64,000 bases of DNA from Batillaria attramentaria (lineage: Eukaryota > Mollusca > Gastropoda > Batillariidae), in the NCBI GenBank assembly GCA_018292915.2, contig JACVVK020000472.1, forward strand, positions 357,501 through 421,500, given 5' to 3'. Both the position numbers and the translations under genes were made by a program. Positions 49,345 to 64,000 of the stretch are shown here, piece after piece. Position 1 is the stretch's first letter. Every line of letters begins with the position of its first letter. Under the pieces are notes generated by a model. That model searched no databases. It had not been told where the DNA came from and saw only the letters and a program-made list of their open reading frames with translations.

Positions 49345-51973
49345 TCACAACTCCCGCCAAAAAGAACGCAGCAGCATAGTGTGCACGTAAGGTGTCTATG
49401 ACGCAGATTTCGTTACGTCACTGTGTGCGTGAAAGAAAGTATTGTGTGGAGAAATGTCACAGTCTTGTTTTGTATCACTGAAACTTGCTGCTGCGCGTAG
49501 CAAAATCTGCCCCGTCTCATAAAGTTGTTTCTCTATAGAGAAACAACTTAAAAACGAGCTGACTTTGATAGCGAAATCAGTAAAAGGGGAATACACAATT
49601 AACGGCAAAGAATGTTTGACAAAACATCTCTGACACGTTGACATGTCGTAATTAATGTGAGTGCTTGGACTAAAAGTTCGCGCCTCACTCGCATTTCTAC
49701 CGAGAAAATAGGATCGCTTCTGTTTGAGACTGCTGATCACATTAAATTTTACATTTTGCATTATGTGCCTGGTATGACTGCTTGGCTTCTCGTTTTCAAA
49801 AGAAAATAGTGTTAGTACTCTGTTCCACTTAGTTCACGTTCTGAGGCCACTTTTCAGTGTTTCGGTCAGGAGAGAGGTAATGTGTGACTGTAGCCTACCT
49901 ATAGAGCTAAACGAAGCGCCTGTTAAGTTAGACCAGTTTAGTTCGGTTAGATATACGTTGTTCATAGCCGTGCAAGCTTCACTGACTTGTTAAAAAAAAG
50001 GATGATAGAGCAGCATGATGGCATGTATGCTTCTTTCTTACATAGCCCAGCTTAGTCTGCCCCTACGGTCTACCGAAACTAGTACGCAATTTTCGTATCC
50101 CTTCGTATTCATTGGCTTACCTATGTCCTTTAAGACTTTTCCTAGCTCCTTGTCCTGATCCCAAGGGCGTCTGCACGGGTGGGGAGACACCCAATGATTT
50201 AGGGTCAAGTCTAACACTTGGCCTGGTCAGCTCTTCTGCTCCCGCGGGCAACCGTTTAAACTCCGTCACACCCTTTCCATCCACAATAGCTATTTTGCGG
50301 TACGCTAAGCTGTGACTACGCGCCACATCAATTTTCTCAGAACTCGGAGACGGGTTTTCGTCGACGTCTGCCTCAGCACCGTCGGATTCATCGTTGGAGT
50401 CGCTACTTTGCTTGTGGTTGGTCGCTTTCTTACCGTCTTTGTCAGACGCGTCACTTCTCCGCCTGAGACCTCGCCTTTTCCGTTGTCTCGTGTCGTCAGC
50501 TTTCAGCGACGGGCTGGTCGAACTACTATCTGAGTACTGTCTCCTTCGCGTTTTGTCACTGGCGCGTCTTTGTTGCCAGTCACCGTCGGTGTTGAGGATT
50601 TCCTGCTCGGTGTCTTCGAAACTGGAGACGCGTATTTCTGTGATGGTGGGTATTACTGGCTTGTCACTGGCGCCACCGCGTGTTTCTTGCTTTTCGGTGG
50701 CGCTGCTGGGTCTTTGGAACGAGCCAGTGGCGCTGCCGCGTGTTGCTAGTGGGTCCCTGGCGCTGTGTCGGGGTTTTGTTGAGTCACGTGTTGAATCTTT
50801 ACGCTGAACCACCACGTCATGTGCCGAACTTCTCTCTTCATCCAAAAGACGTTTAGGTCCGTGTTCTGCAGCACTTGTGTTCTGTTCAGTGCCGACGCCA
50901 TTAACGCTGCTGCGTCTTTCTAATGTGTCAGTGGCGCTGCTGCGTCTTTCTAATGTGTCAGTGGCGCTGCTGCGTCTTTCTAATGTGTCAGTGGCGCTGC
51001 TGCGTCTTTCTAATGTGTCAGTAGCGCTGCTGCGTCTTTCTAATGTGTCAGTGGCGCTGTCACGTGTTGCTAGTGTGTCCTTGGCGCTGTGTTGGGGTTT
51101 TGTTGAGTCACGTGTTGAATCTTTACGCTGAACCACCACAACATGTGCCGAACTTCTCTCTCCATCCAAAAGACGTTTAGGTCCGTGTTTTGCAGCACCT
51201 GCGTTCTGTTCAGTGCCGACGGACGTGTCGGCGTCTACTTCACGTATTTCACCTACCAAGGTGGATACCGTCTTGCCGCTCGATCTCCTCACGTGTTTGG
51301 TGCCACTCGACAAGCTCCTTCGGGCCAGGTCTTTGCCAATGTCGACTCCTGACCCCCTGGGCGTCGTTGGCGCACTACTCTTTTGTTCGTCGGAACCTTG
51401 GCGTCTGCTGCTGATGTGTCTCGAGCTTCTTCTCTTGTCTCCTTTTTCGCCACCCTTTGTGTTGAGAGGATGCTCATCCGGCATACCAGTAGTTGTGGAC
51501 GGCCTATGAGACGCTGTTCCAGCAGAGGTTTTGTGGCCAGACCGTTTCCTTCTGGCCGACCCGAAAGAACGCCTTCTGTGCATTTTGGAGTCTTCGTCAG
51601 CTTGCGATTCTATTTCTGGGTCTTTTCTTTGTGATGCTCTGCCCGAATGCTTTCTGGAAACAGACGTGTGCCTCGACTGACGTGGTGACGCCGGTCCAGA
51701 TCTGGGAGTCTCAACGCTCGATTTCTTCCTCACCTTCTCCTGTCCTTTCGGGTCTGTGTGCGTCTGCTCCAAATCTACTTTGAAATTCACAGCCGACCTC
51801 GACATTCTCCTTATCGCTTTGAGCTCAGCCGACTTTCGTCGCTGTTCTAGGCTCGTTTCTGGTGTGTGCGCCGGACTGTCTGGAATGTTCTCATTGTCTT
51901 TCGTTGCGCTTTCATCCACAACAGACGATTTTCTGTGTTCCTTTTCAGACACGGACGGGCGCCGCTGTGCCAT
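27743..51973 (-). CDS. CNBD2: CNBD2-like cyclic nucleotide-binding domain protein (14 exons)
   Basis: Coding exons in transcript order: 51973-50121, 46901-46838, 46452-46348, 45217-44898, 43847-43680, 42003-41895, 41604-41349, 39820-39612, 37053-36780, 35562-35409, 34520-34387, 31026-30566, 29296-29147, 28036-27743. Every junction is AG/GT and the frame is continuous for 4551 nt (about 1516 residues). The ATG at 51973 has A at -3 and G at +4, with an in-frame TAA upstream. CNBD2 family hallmarks are TILSLPPDERTEKDMQ, then RVIIRRGH ... FYFIMTGQ (start of CNB-A), FGDATILEETRRRVTV (phosphate-binding cassette), and a second CNB-like half FYRKGRVVVADSRESDYLYV. The N-terminal 617 residues have no counterpart that I recognise. 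CNBD2 binds cAMP and is linked to sperm function in mammals; function here is inferred. Confidence 0.85.
28248..28515. repeat. A/C-only low-complexity tract
   Basis: About 270 bases of CAAA/ACAAC/CCCAAAC-type sequence with very few G or T on the plus strand. It lies in the last intron of the CNBD2-like gene. Confidence 0.88.
29338..29458 (+). mobile_element. SINE family D, 3' fragment
   Basis: GGACCTCCATAGCATCATC through AACACCACTGGAGCC matches 41150-41262 with few differences. The 5' part is missing. Confidence 0.8.
29608..29847 (+). repeat. (GT)n, (GA)n and a (TATTG)n-tailed element end
   Basis: (GT)n at 29608-29670 is followed by (GA)n. Then comes a stretch ending GGACAATAAAGA and (TATTG)8 at 29806-29847, typical of a non-LTR retroelement 3' end. 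Confidence 0.8.
29972..30042. repeat. (CA)n microsatellite
   Basis: About 35 CA units in the intron between exons 12 and 13 of the CNBD2-like gene. Confidence 0.95.
30566..31026 (-). CDS. CNBD2: CNBD2-like exon 12: acidic KDAE repeat
   Basis: A 461 bp exon within the second CNB fold. After a Ser-rich part (STDSPHRGSQSMTSLGTVLS) comes DEDDNDKDDAEDKDAKDKD and then AEEKDAEDKGAEEKGAEES. The latter is a five-residue repeat built from a 15 bp unit (TCTTCCGCGTCTTTG on the plus strand, 30700-30780). Length variation between individuals is likely. Frame continuity at both junctions (G|AA and ATG|TCC) supports the exon. Confidence 0.78.
31888..32071 (-). mobile_element. SINE family A copy between (GA)n tracts
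   Basis: The reverse complement matches 22592-22756 (GGAGCCGGGGTGGTCG head to GGACGTTAAACCCC tail). It is bordered by (GA)n on both sides (31854-31883 and 32072-32118). Confidence 0.88.
32480..32528. repeat. (GA)n microsatellite
   Basis: About 24 GA units; no gene nearby other than the CNBD2-like intron. Confidence 0.95.
33567..33770. repeat. 102 bp tandem duplication, each unit holding a long hairpin
   Basis: Units 33567-33668 and 33669-33770 appear identical. Each contains a 60 bp near-perfect palindrome (33593-33652 and 33695-33754) with arms starting CCAGAAGAC and ending GTCTTCTGG around a GTATACAT loop. A more degenerate relative follows at 33870-33960. Confidence 0.92.
34258..34377. 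repeat. Double (GT)n microsatellite beside an exon donor
   Basis: Two GT arrays split by TTTGTGACG. On the minus strand this is a (CA)n only about 10 bp downstream of the donor (GTATGC, 34386-34381) of exon 34520-34387. Confidence 0.94.
34547..35012. repeat. 53/52 bp minisatellite in two homogenised blocks
   Basis: Four 53 bp units (AGCCCAAAGCCCGGGATAGC...) are followed by five 52 bp units (AGCCCACAGGCCTGTAGCC...). All share CACGCCCTCTGATTCTCCGT. The array starts 26 bp from the acceptor of minus-strand exon 34520-34387, so it occupies the expected branch-point region of that intron. Confidence 0.95.
35146..35402. repeat. (AGT)n and (GAC)n trinucleotide tract
   Basis: An imperfect AGT/TAG array followed by GACGACGACGATGATGAT. 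It ends at the donor (GTGAGT, 35408-35403) of exon 35562-35409. Confidence 0.92.
35661..35867. repeat. Dispersed repeat shared with 58825-59010
   Basis: Shared blocks include AGGCTGATTTCACAGCTCAG, CACTGTAGCGATGTGT and AGCGAGAAAGATCG. Similarity looks around 80%. The class is unknown. Confidence 0.7.
35868..36070. mobile_element. Fold-back element with a (CA)n loop
   Basis: Arms 35895-35955 (TGCATGAGTTGTCCCCC...) and 36003-36060 are inverted relative to each other around a (CA)n at 35957-36000. The arms match those of the larger palindrome at 38650-39025. Confidence 0.78.
36428..36705 (-). mobile_element. LINE 3' end
   Basis: The reverse complement of 36583-36698 translates as APTIWNSLPSAL ... 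FKSQLKTYLFRQAFP, a jockey/CR1-like C-terminus. A (TG)-rich segment and a TTATTATTATTATT tail follow. It lies 75 bp from exon 9 of the CNBD2-like gene. Confidence 0.82.
37110..37274 (-). mobile_element. SINE family A (full, with TSD)
   Basis: Same structure as 22592-22756. It is flanked by TGTTTATTTGGGG at 37097-37109 and 37275-37287, an exact 13 bp target-site duplication. Confidence 0.93.
37550..37995 (+). promoter_or_regulatory. Promoter-like CpG patch with YY1- and CRE-type motifs
   Basis: Within the intron between exons 8 and 9 of the CNBD2-like gene. It holds GCGCGCCATGTTG and AAGATGGCCGCG (YY1-like), TTACGTCA at 37685, TGACGTCT at 37702, a perfect TGACGTCA at 37860-37867 and further ACGT half-sites near 37945, 37972 and 37990. 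A tandem AGCTGTTCACATAGCGCGCAT motif repeats at 37606 and 37647. A short plus-strand frame begins at the AAGATGG (ISKMAAIATLASSVCGL...) and stops at about 37945. It could be a nested promoter or a retroelement 5' end. Confidence 0.4.
38280..38579. mobile_element. MITE family GGGCCCGC, copy 1
   Basis: Ends GGGCCCGCGTGTGAAAGTCG and ...ACTAACGGGCCC. The interior CTCTAGGGTTAAATTTTC and GTTAGGCCCGTAGCCGTGG blocks match 56738-57023 and 57775-58053 in the opposite orientation. Confidence 0.85.
38650..39025. mobile_element. Large fold-back palindrome, about 375 bp
   Basis: The left arm (38660-38838) and right arm (38850-39025) are inverted copies with many compensating differences. Both read TATTTCACAGTGTGCACAGAAGC, then GAGATTATTGCCTGC, then AACAAGCACGCATTTTTCGTGG. 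As a result both strands show nearly the same false ORFs. No transposase is present. Confidence 0.88.
39090..39500 (+). mobile_element. LINE 3' end with frameshift
   Basis: The plus strand encodes LKSFGERSFSFAASAVWNSL, then after a 2-nt frameshift PADLRNAPTLSVFKSSLKTF and LFRKAYQ before TAA at 39288-39290. An ATTATTATTATTATT tail follows at 39476-39492. It is a decayed jockey/CR1-type C-terminus. Confidence 0.82.
39612..41604 (-). CDS. CNBD2: CNBD2-like exons 7-8: CNB-A domain
   Basis: Residues 874-1028. Exon 7 gives the N-terminal helical bundle (FISKLVRTILSLPPDERTEK ... LQCIPGFCEFPLYIQRGLVR) and the first strands (RRVIIRRGHVAVTFYFIMTG). Exon 8 gives the cassette GMCFGDATILEETRRRVTV. Against the PKA-type cassette it aligns without gaps. 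The sugar-binding Glu is Asp (FGD) and the phosphate-binding Arg is kept. Cyclic-nucleotide binding is possible but altered affinity is likely. CNB-A continues into LLAVSRDDYMKLFQF. Confidence 0.82.
40246..40412 (-). mobile_element. SINE family B fragment
   Basis: AACACGCACGCTCACGTG, then CACACGCACTCTCTCA and GAAAATTTCCAAATCAGAGG match the family B body in reverse orientation. The head is replaced by poly(G). Confidence 0.65.
40828..41262 (+). mobile_element. tRNA-derived composite SINE, family D
   Basis: The head CGGCCCCGTAGTACAGTGG contains an A box (TAGTACAGTGG) and B box (GGGTTCGAGTTCC near 40875). A roughly 270 bp unrelated body follows, then a 3' block shared with 29338-29458. It lies just downstream (in transcript order) of exon 7, which ends at 41349. 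Confidence 0.8.
41895..46901 (-). CDS. CNBD2: CNBD2-like exons 2-6: coiled-coil and helical linker
   Basis: Residues 618-873. Exons 2-3 give a charged heptad-like helix (SLDEEQKVLENNWRALHERIK, then MAHVQKLSHLTKLAESEKSA). Exon 4 (320 bp) is Thr/Ser-rich linker. Exon 5 (43847-43680) carries RWKDTMRLVLFIVKLRHEM, an amphipathic basic helix like the segment that precedes the CNB domains in CNBD2 proteins. Exon 6 has LDPENTVIMSIGEHALKIRR. The acceptor of exon 4 is preceded directly by an (ACAAG)n array at 45227-45260. Confidence 0.8.
42044..42258 (-). mobile_element. SINE family B, 5'-truncated
   Basis: GTGTAGGCGTTTTACCC, then GGCTCAAAGCGC, TTCTCTCACACACTGG and GGTGCGAAGGGTCAG match 23352-23694. 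It starts after a (CTA)n array. Confidence 0.78.
42806..43164. repeat. (GT)n and (GA)n microsatellite cluster
   Basis: (GT)n 42806-42867, (GA)n 42918-42948, poly(G) 42963-42976, (GA)n 43121-43164. Confidence 0.94.
43342..43609 (+). repeat. 195 bp (GT)n with TC interruptions, then retroelement tail
   Basis: GT array with regularly spaced TCTGTG variants at 43342-43536. It is followed by GCAATTTCCCATCAAGGGAC and GAATAAAG at 43581-43607 and a (TATCT)n tail, a retroelement 3' end. Exon 43847-43680 lies 70 bp further on. Confidence 0.9.
44284..44871. repeat. (GA)n, A/C-only tract and two (CA)n arrays
   Basis: (GA)n 44284-44333, a roughly 280 bp A/C-only tract, (CA)n 44620-44697, another A/C tract, (CA)n 44790-44872. 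The last array ends about 20 bp from the donor of exon 45217-44898. All long ORFs here (MCVCVC...) are artefacts. Confidence 0.93.
45694..45960 (-). mobile_element. SINE family C copy
   Basis: The reverse complement ends CCAGATAGGGACAATG (hairpin tail). Its head region (GGCTCGAACCC on the plus strand near 45894) looks like a B box. Blocks GGGGGAGGAAAGCCG and GATGAGCAGCCCGGTAGCC match 57195-57475. Confidence 0.82.
45960..46250. other. CpG-dense patch in a CNBD2-like intron
   Basis: GC-rich sequence with many CG pairs (GCTCGCCCGCTCGCCGCG, GCGCGCGGGCGGCGACTGG) next to the family C SINE. No splice-supported exon is visible. It may be part of another repeat. Confidence 0.5.
47370..47440 (+). mobile_element. 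SINE family A, tail fragment
   Basis: TTTGATATCGCCCACACGTGG, then AAGAACGTTAAACCCCC match the family A 3' end only. The rest of 46.9-48.1 kb shows nothing else supportable. Confidence 0.7.
48149..48326 (-). mobile_element. SINE family A copy between (GA)n tracts
   Basis: A diverged family A copy (GCCCCAGCGGCCGGGATTCG on the plus strand) with (GA)n at 48119-48148 and 48328-48355. Confidence 0.86.
48356..48775. promoter_or_regulatory. CRE cluster in tandem repeat, intron 1 of CNBD2-like gene
   Basis: Perfect TGACGTCA octamers at 48381-48388, 48425-48432, 48452-48459 and 48635-48642, plus AGACGTCA at 48354-48361. They sit in an imperfect repeat: TTCCGTGAA, then TAAAC, then TTTGACGTCAGCCTC. A second tandem block (TTGTGATTTCC ... 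GGAAGATCTAGAG) repeats at 48501 and 48681. CREB/ATF binding is the known meaning of the octamer; function here is inference. Confidence 0.55.
49030..49270. repeat. Dispersed repeat related to 45470-45660
   Basis: Shared order of motifs: ACAGAG, GCTACGAA, CAGTATAA, GGATG, then CATTTGAAC and GGCGATAACT. The class is unknown, and the rest of 49.3-50.1 kb is unremarkable apart from (CA)n at 49313-49342. Confidence 0.5.
50121..51973 (-). CDS. CNBD2: CNBD2-like exon 1: repetitive Ser/Arg/Lys-rich region
   Basis: One 1853 bp exon encodes residues 1-617, basic and rich in Ser, Arg and Lys (MAQRRPSVSEKEHRKSS at the start). Residues about 305-359 are five near-identical copies of a 10-residue unit (LERRSSATDT, 30 bp each, 50899-51060). 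On both sides lies a roughly 56-residue duplicated block beginning GTEQN and containing HGPKRLLD, then VVVQRKDSTRDSTKP (51053-51222 and 50730-50897). The exon is probably disordered, with many R-x-x-S sites that could be phosphorylated by basophilic kinases. The end KSLKGHR joins exon 2. Confidence 0.85.
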
Positions 51974-52347
51974 GTTGATCTTGGCACTTCTTCTGCTGGC
52001 ACCGGAATATTCTTACCCCCTGGAACCCTTGGGTCTTTTTCTCTCGCAAGAATAGTTTAGTTTCTACAGGTTTCAGGTCAGTTCAGAAGTTGATTTTGCT
52101 TGACTGTTTTAACTTTTCAGTTGAAGCGGTCAGATCGTCTGCATCGACCATCTTTGCGAAAGCACACAGCATTCTTTCATGAGTTGTTTGTAGCTAGTAT
52201 TCAGAGTGGGATGTCGTAGTCCCGCATGATTCCCTCGACAATCATATTTGACGGGCCGTAGCCAAAATCTGCTGAAAGAGTATTACAATCAATAAGTAAG
52301 TAAACAACAGATCTATAATCAAACAAGCAGCGTGCGTGCGTGCGTGC

Positions 52348-52352
<5 letters not shown>

Positions 52353-52434
<82 letters not shown>

Positions 52435-52512
52435 ACTGACTGAAACTTTATTTTCCAAGGATGAGAACATAGACGCACAGGTCTCTCTTACTGTCTGTCC
52501 TTGACGCGCGCG

Positions 52513-52588
<76 letters not shown>
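52353..52588. repeat. (GT)n, (GA)n, (CG)n and (CA)n cluster near the divergent promoter
   Basis: (GCGT)n/(GT)n 52325-52391, (GA)n 52392-52430, (CG)n 52505-52520, (CA)n 52521-52588, about 350-600 bp upstream of the CNBD2-like ATG. The alternating purine-pyrimidine arrays could adopt Z-DNA. Confidence 0.92.
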
Positions 52589-52591
<3 letters not shown>

Positions 52592-52810
52592 CATACATAG
52601 AATTACATACATAGCACATGCTACACGCAGTGCCCACAGTAACTCACATACAGAGCTTAGCTACAACGCGTGACACCCAATACAGCACAGTGGTTACACA
52701 CACTGAGCAGTAAAACATTAACATAAGTAATGGAAGTATAGAATACGCATATATAGGACGCATGAGGAAGCTATTAGAAAGGTAATAAAGGAATGGTTAA
52801 AGGTCAGTTT

Positions 52811-52925
52811 GCGGAAAAATAATGATAAATTTTAGCTTTAAAAATATGAGGGGAGTACGTAGACTGAACAACAGATGGGAGGTTATTCCATAACGTAGCC
52901 CCTGAGTAAGAGAGACTTGATTTGA
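52811..52925 (-). mobile_element. LINE reverse-transcriptase C-terminal fragment
   Basis: The reverse complement encodes SLSYSGATLWNNLPSVVQS followed by PHIFKAKIYHYF, a typical non-LTR ORF2 ending but a different lineage from the WNSLP elements. Confidence 0.7.
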
Positions 52926-53295
52926 ACAAGTCTAGTCTGGGGCGTGTGACGAAGAGACTGTTCCTCGACTGTTCCTCGAAGTGCTGTACGAAGTGCTCTC
53001 TCTAAGAGAGAGAGAGAGAGAAAAACAAGTCTGCATGGTCTTCCGTTGGCGTCTCTCCTCTTTGATCCAACAAGTCCGCAAGTGACTGAAGAAACACTAT
53101 GTTTTAGAAACTTGAAACTTATATCTCACCTTACGGTTTTGTTGACGTTCAGACGACAAGCGAAGGGTAGAAGAGAACTTTTCATCACGCGTATGCGTCT
53201 TAGTTTGCATCTAATCCAGACGTACGCACTTCGATGTAGACAGCCATAATTATTTCTGTTTTTATCTGTGACGACATCAAGTGAAATGAACTTTC

Positions 53296-53361
53296 TGACG
53301 TAAATGTTCACATTTTACGTCAGTCGTGCAGATGCATCAGCTTGACGTCAGGTTGACGTCA
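53296..53361. promoter_or_regulatory. CRE pair between the divergent genes
   Basis: TGACGTAA at about 53296, TTACGTCA at 53315-53322, and two perfect TGACGTCA octamers at 53343-53350 and 53354-53361, spaced 11 bp centre to centre. The site lies 1.4 kb upstream of the CNBD2-like ATG and 1.1 kb upstream of the divergent gene's ATG. Confidence 0.55.
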
Positions 53362-53694
53362 CTATCTTTGATGATAGGCAGATTGGGCGAGGAGATTTTT
53401 TAGTGCCCACTGGTGAGTGCATTTTTTTTTACTCTGCATGTGCAAAAGAGAAAAACAAACGGACATGTCAATGAATTCTAAGTAATCAAAATACAGTATT
53501 ATTTCTGCAGGTGTCACAGTTCAAACAACAAAAAGCTTACATAAAGAATTCAATCCTGCCACACGAATTCACCGTTTCACACGCTTTCCGTTCTTATTCC
53601 CATTCAAGAAAAGGCACACAAAACAGTTTCATGCCAACTGAACGCAACGAAATGATTACTGTAGAACAGAATAAAACAACGCAGATCCAACACC

Positions 53695-53916
53695 AGACTG
53701 CTGACTCTCTACCAGATCAACAACAACCTTGTAGAGATTAACGCCTCACACTTTTACCACCAAGCTGACCAGCGCGCGCCAGGAGCCCATAGACTGTACC
53801 TGAAGCAAACCACCTACCCAGCCCTGTACAACTCCTACTTCCCTCGAATGCCGAGAGCCTGGAATAACCTTCCAACAAGCACCAACTCGGCTTCCTCACT
53901 CGAGTCCTTCCGGTAG
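53695..53916 (+). mobile_element. LINE 3' end (CR1/jockey-type ORF2 C-terminus)
   Basis: An open frame of 73 codons reads RLLTLYQINNNLVEIN, then APGAHRLYLKQTTYPALYNS, YFPRMPRAWNNLPTST and SASSLESFR before TAG at 53914-53916. A 3' UTR rich in CCACCTCC and a GAAGAAGTAG-type tail follow to about 54120. Confidence 0.85.
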
Positions 53917-54487
53917 AGACATAGCTGCAGCCTCCACGACCTGCAATCACCCCCCGCCACCCCTTAACACCCCCCCCCCTTCCCTGAAATGTACATCGTT
54001 TTAACTTCTTAATTCTACCACCTGACCACCTCCGGTTATTGTGTCACACCGCAGCGTTATTGACGGTCTACGAGCCCAACTCTTCAGCGGAAGAAGTAGT
54101 AGAAGAGAAGAAGCAGCATTCAGCTAGAAAATGCTGTCAGTACTGTAAGCCAGCTTTACTGTGGCACATGCATGACTGTTAATTCTTTGGTTCAAATCAG
54201 CTCTGTTTCAGATTTATCGTTTTGCCAAGGCCAGATTTTGTTTTTTTAAACCACCGCAGTGCTTTTTCTACGAGTTGCAAATAATGTGAAGCGAGAGTGC
54301 AGGCACTTCTGTTTGTGAACGGACAACCGTAGAAGAAGAAGAAGCTAACAACCACTGCTGAAGATTACGAAGAATAACGAGGACTCCGGCGTGGAAAAAG
54401 CTTGCTCCCAGAAGCGTCGAAGCCTAAACACGACCGACACACTTTCATAAGTTTACACGCCGGTGAAAGCTTGACACAGATCCGAAA

Positions 54488-63467
<8,980 letters not shown>

Positions 63468-63640
63468 GTAAGATTGGTGGAGTGAGGGAGTATTCTGCCT
63501 ATCACACATTACCTGCCCCGCCCCATTCCCCTCCCCTCCTCACCCCCATGGGCTTCTTTTGCATCCCCTCACGCCCCACCGCCCTCCACCTCCTTCTCCA
63601 CCTCCCCCCCACCCCCCCACCCCCCGCTGTCTCTCTCTCT

Positions 63641-63645
<5 letters not shown>

Positions 63646-63698
<53 letters not shown>

Positions 63699-63893
63699 AC
63701 ACACACACATGCCTAACACAGAGAGAGAGAGGGGGGGGGGGGGGGTGTACTGAAGAAGATTTTCGTTTCTTTAAGGGGGGCGACCATACAGAATCGTTTA
63801 AATAATTACGGGAGTATACAAACCCCAGAACCGTGAGTTTAATCGCGGAAATCACTGCTCCTTGTGAATTTGTGTGCGTGCATGCATACATGC

Positions 63894-63984
<91 letters not shown>
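63646..63984. repeat. (CA)n and (GT)n arrays at window end
   Basis: (CA)n 63646-63710 and (GT)n 63898-63984 in inverted orientation, in the intron after exon 63380-63467. The intervening 190 bp has poly(G) and no exon. Confidence 0.94.
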
Positions 63985-63985
<1 letters not shown>

Positions 63986-64000
63986 ACAGCTGACGTTGAG

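Noticed and set aside
50312..52060. Several plus-strand ORFs (for example the LLRLSNVSVA repeats)
   Set aside because: Antisense of the 1.85 kb CNBD2-like exon 1; the repeat is the reverse reading of LERRSSATDT.

Overview
This is an animal nuclear genome window. It has intron-rich genes with GT-AG junctions, very abundant (CA)n and (GA)n microsatellites, several tRNA-derived SINE families, truncated LINE 3' ends and DNA-transposon MITEs. The protein families together with the repeat style suggest an invertebrate, most likely a lophotrochozoan and plausibly a gastropod mollusc. The species assignment is inference. All exon models below were read by eye from splice sites, reading-frame continuity and recognisable domains.

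Layout. (1) 616-19391, + strand: the 3' 25 coding exons of an ARAP-type Arf-GAP/Rho-GAP adaptor (third and fourth PH domains, RhoGAP, Ras-associating domain, fifth PH domain, stop). The SAM, first two PH, Arf-GAP and ankyrin parts must lie upstream of the window. Its introns carry a roughly 0.9 kb duplication, a non-autonomous piggyBac-like element, a 216 bp MITE and a 21 bp G-rich minisatellite. (2) 19.4-27.2 kb: 3' flank/intergenic DNA with two full-length SINEs and no convincing gene except a small orphan ORF on the minus strand at 27201-27542. (3) 27743-51973, - strand: a complete 14-exon gene encoding about 1516 residues. It has a 617-residue basic/Ser-rich N-terminal exon with coding minisatellites, a coiled-coil/helical middle, one recognisable cyclic-nucleotide-binding (CNB) domain, and a second CNB-like fold interrupted by about 250 residues of low-complexity sequence. 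It resembles the CNBD2 family. (4) 54488-63467 and beyond, + strand: the first seven exons of a gene transcribed divergently from gene 3. A helical segment and its flanking intron phases match gene 3, suggesting that the two are head-to-head paralogues. The 2.5 kb between the two ATGs holds two perfect CRE octamers 3 bp apart plus two near matches, and two LINE fragments.

Functionally, the ARAP gene should act in phosphoinositide-dependent Arf/Rho signalling at membranes. The divergent pair would be cyclic-nucleotide sensing or degenerate-CNB proteins of unknown role; in vertebrates CNBD2 is linked to sperm. The CRE clusters in the shared intergenic region and in intron 1 of gene 3 raise the untested idea of cAMP-responsive expression.

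Much of the rest is repeats. One tRNA-derived SINE family has seven near-complete copies, four of them with clear or near-perfect target-site duplications. Several unrelated SINE/LINE tails share a short hairpin followed by AATAAAG. LINE 3' ends carry their own (CA)n arrays.
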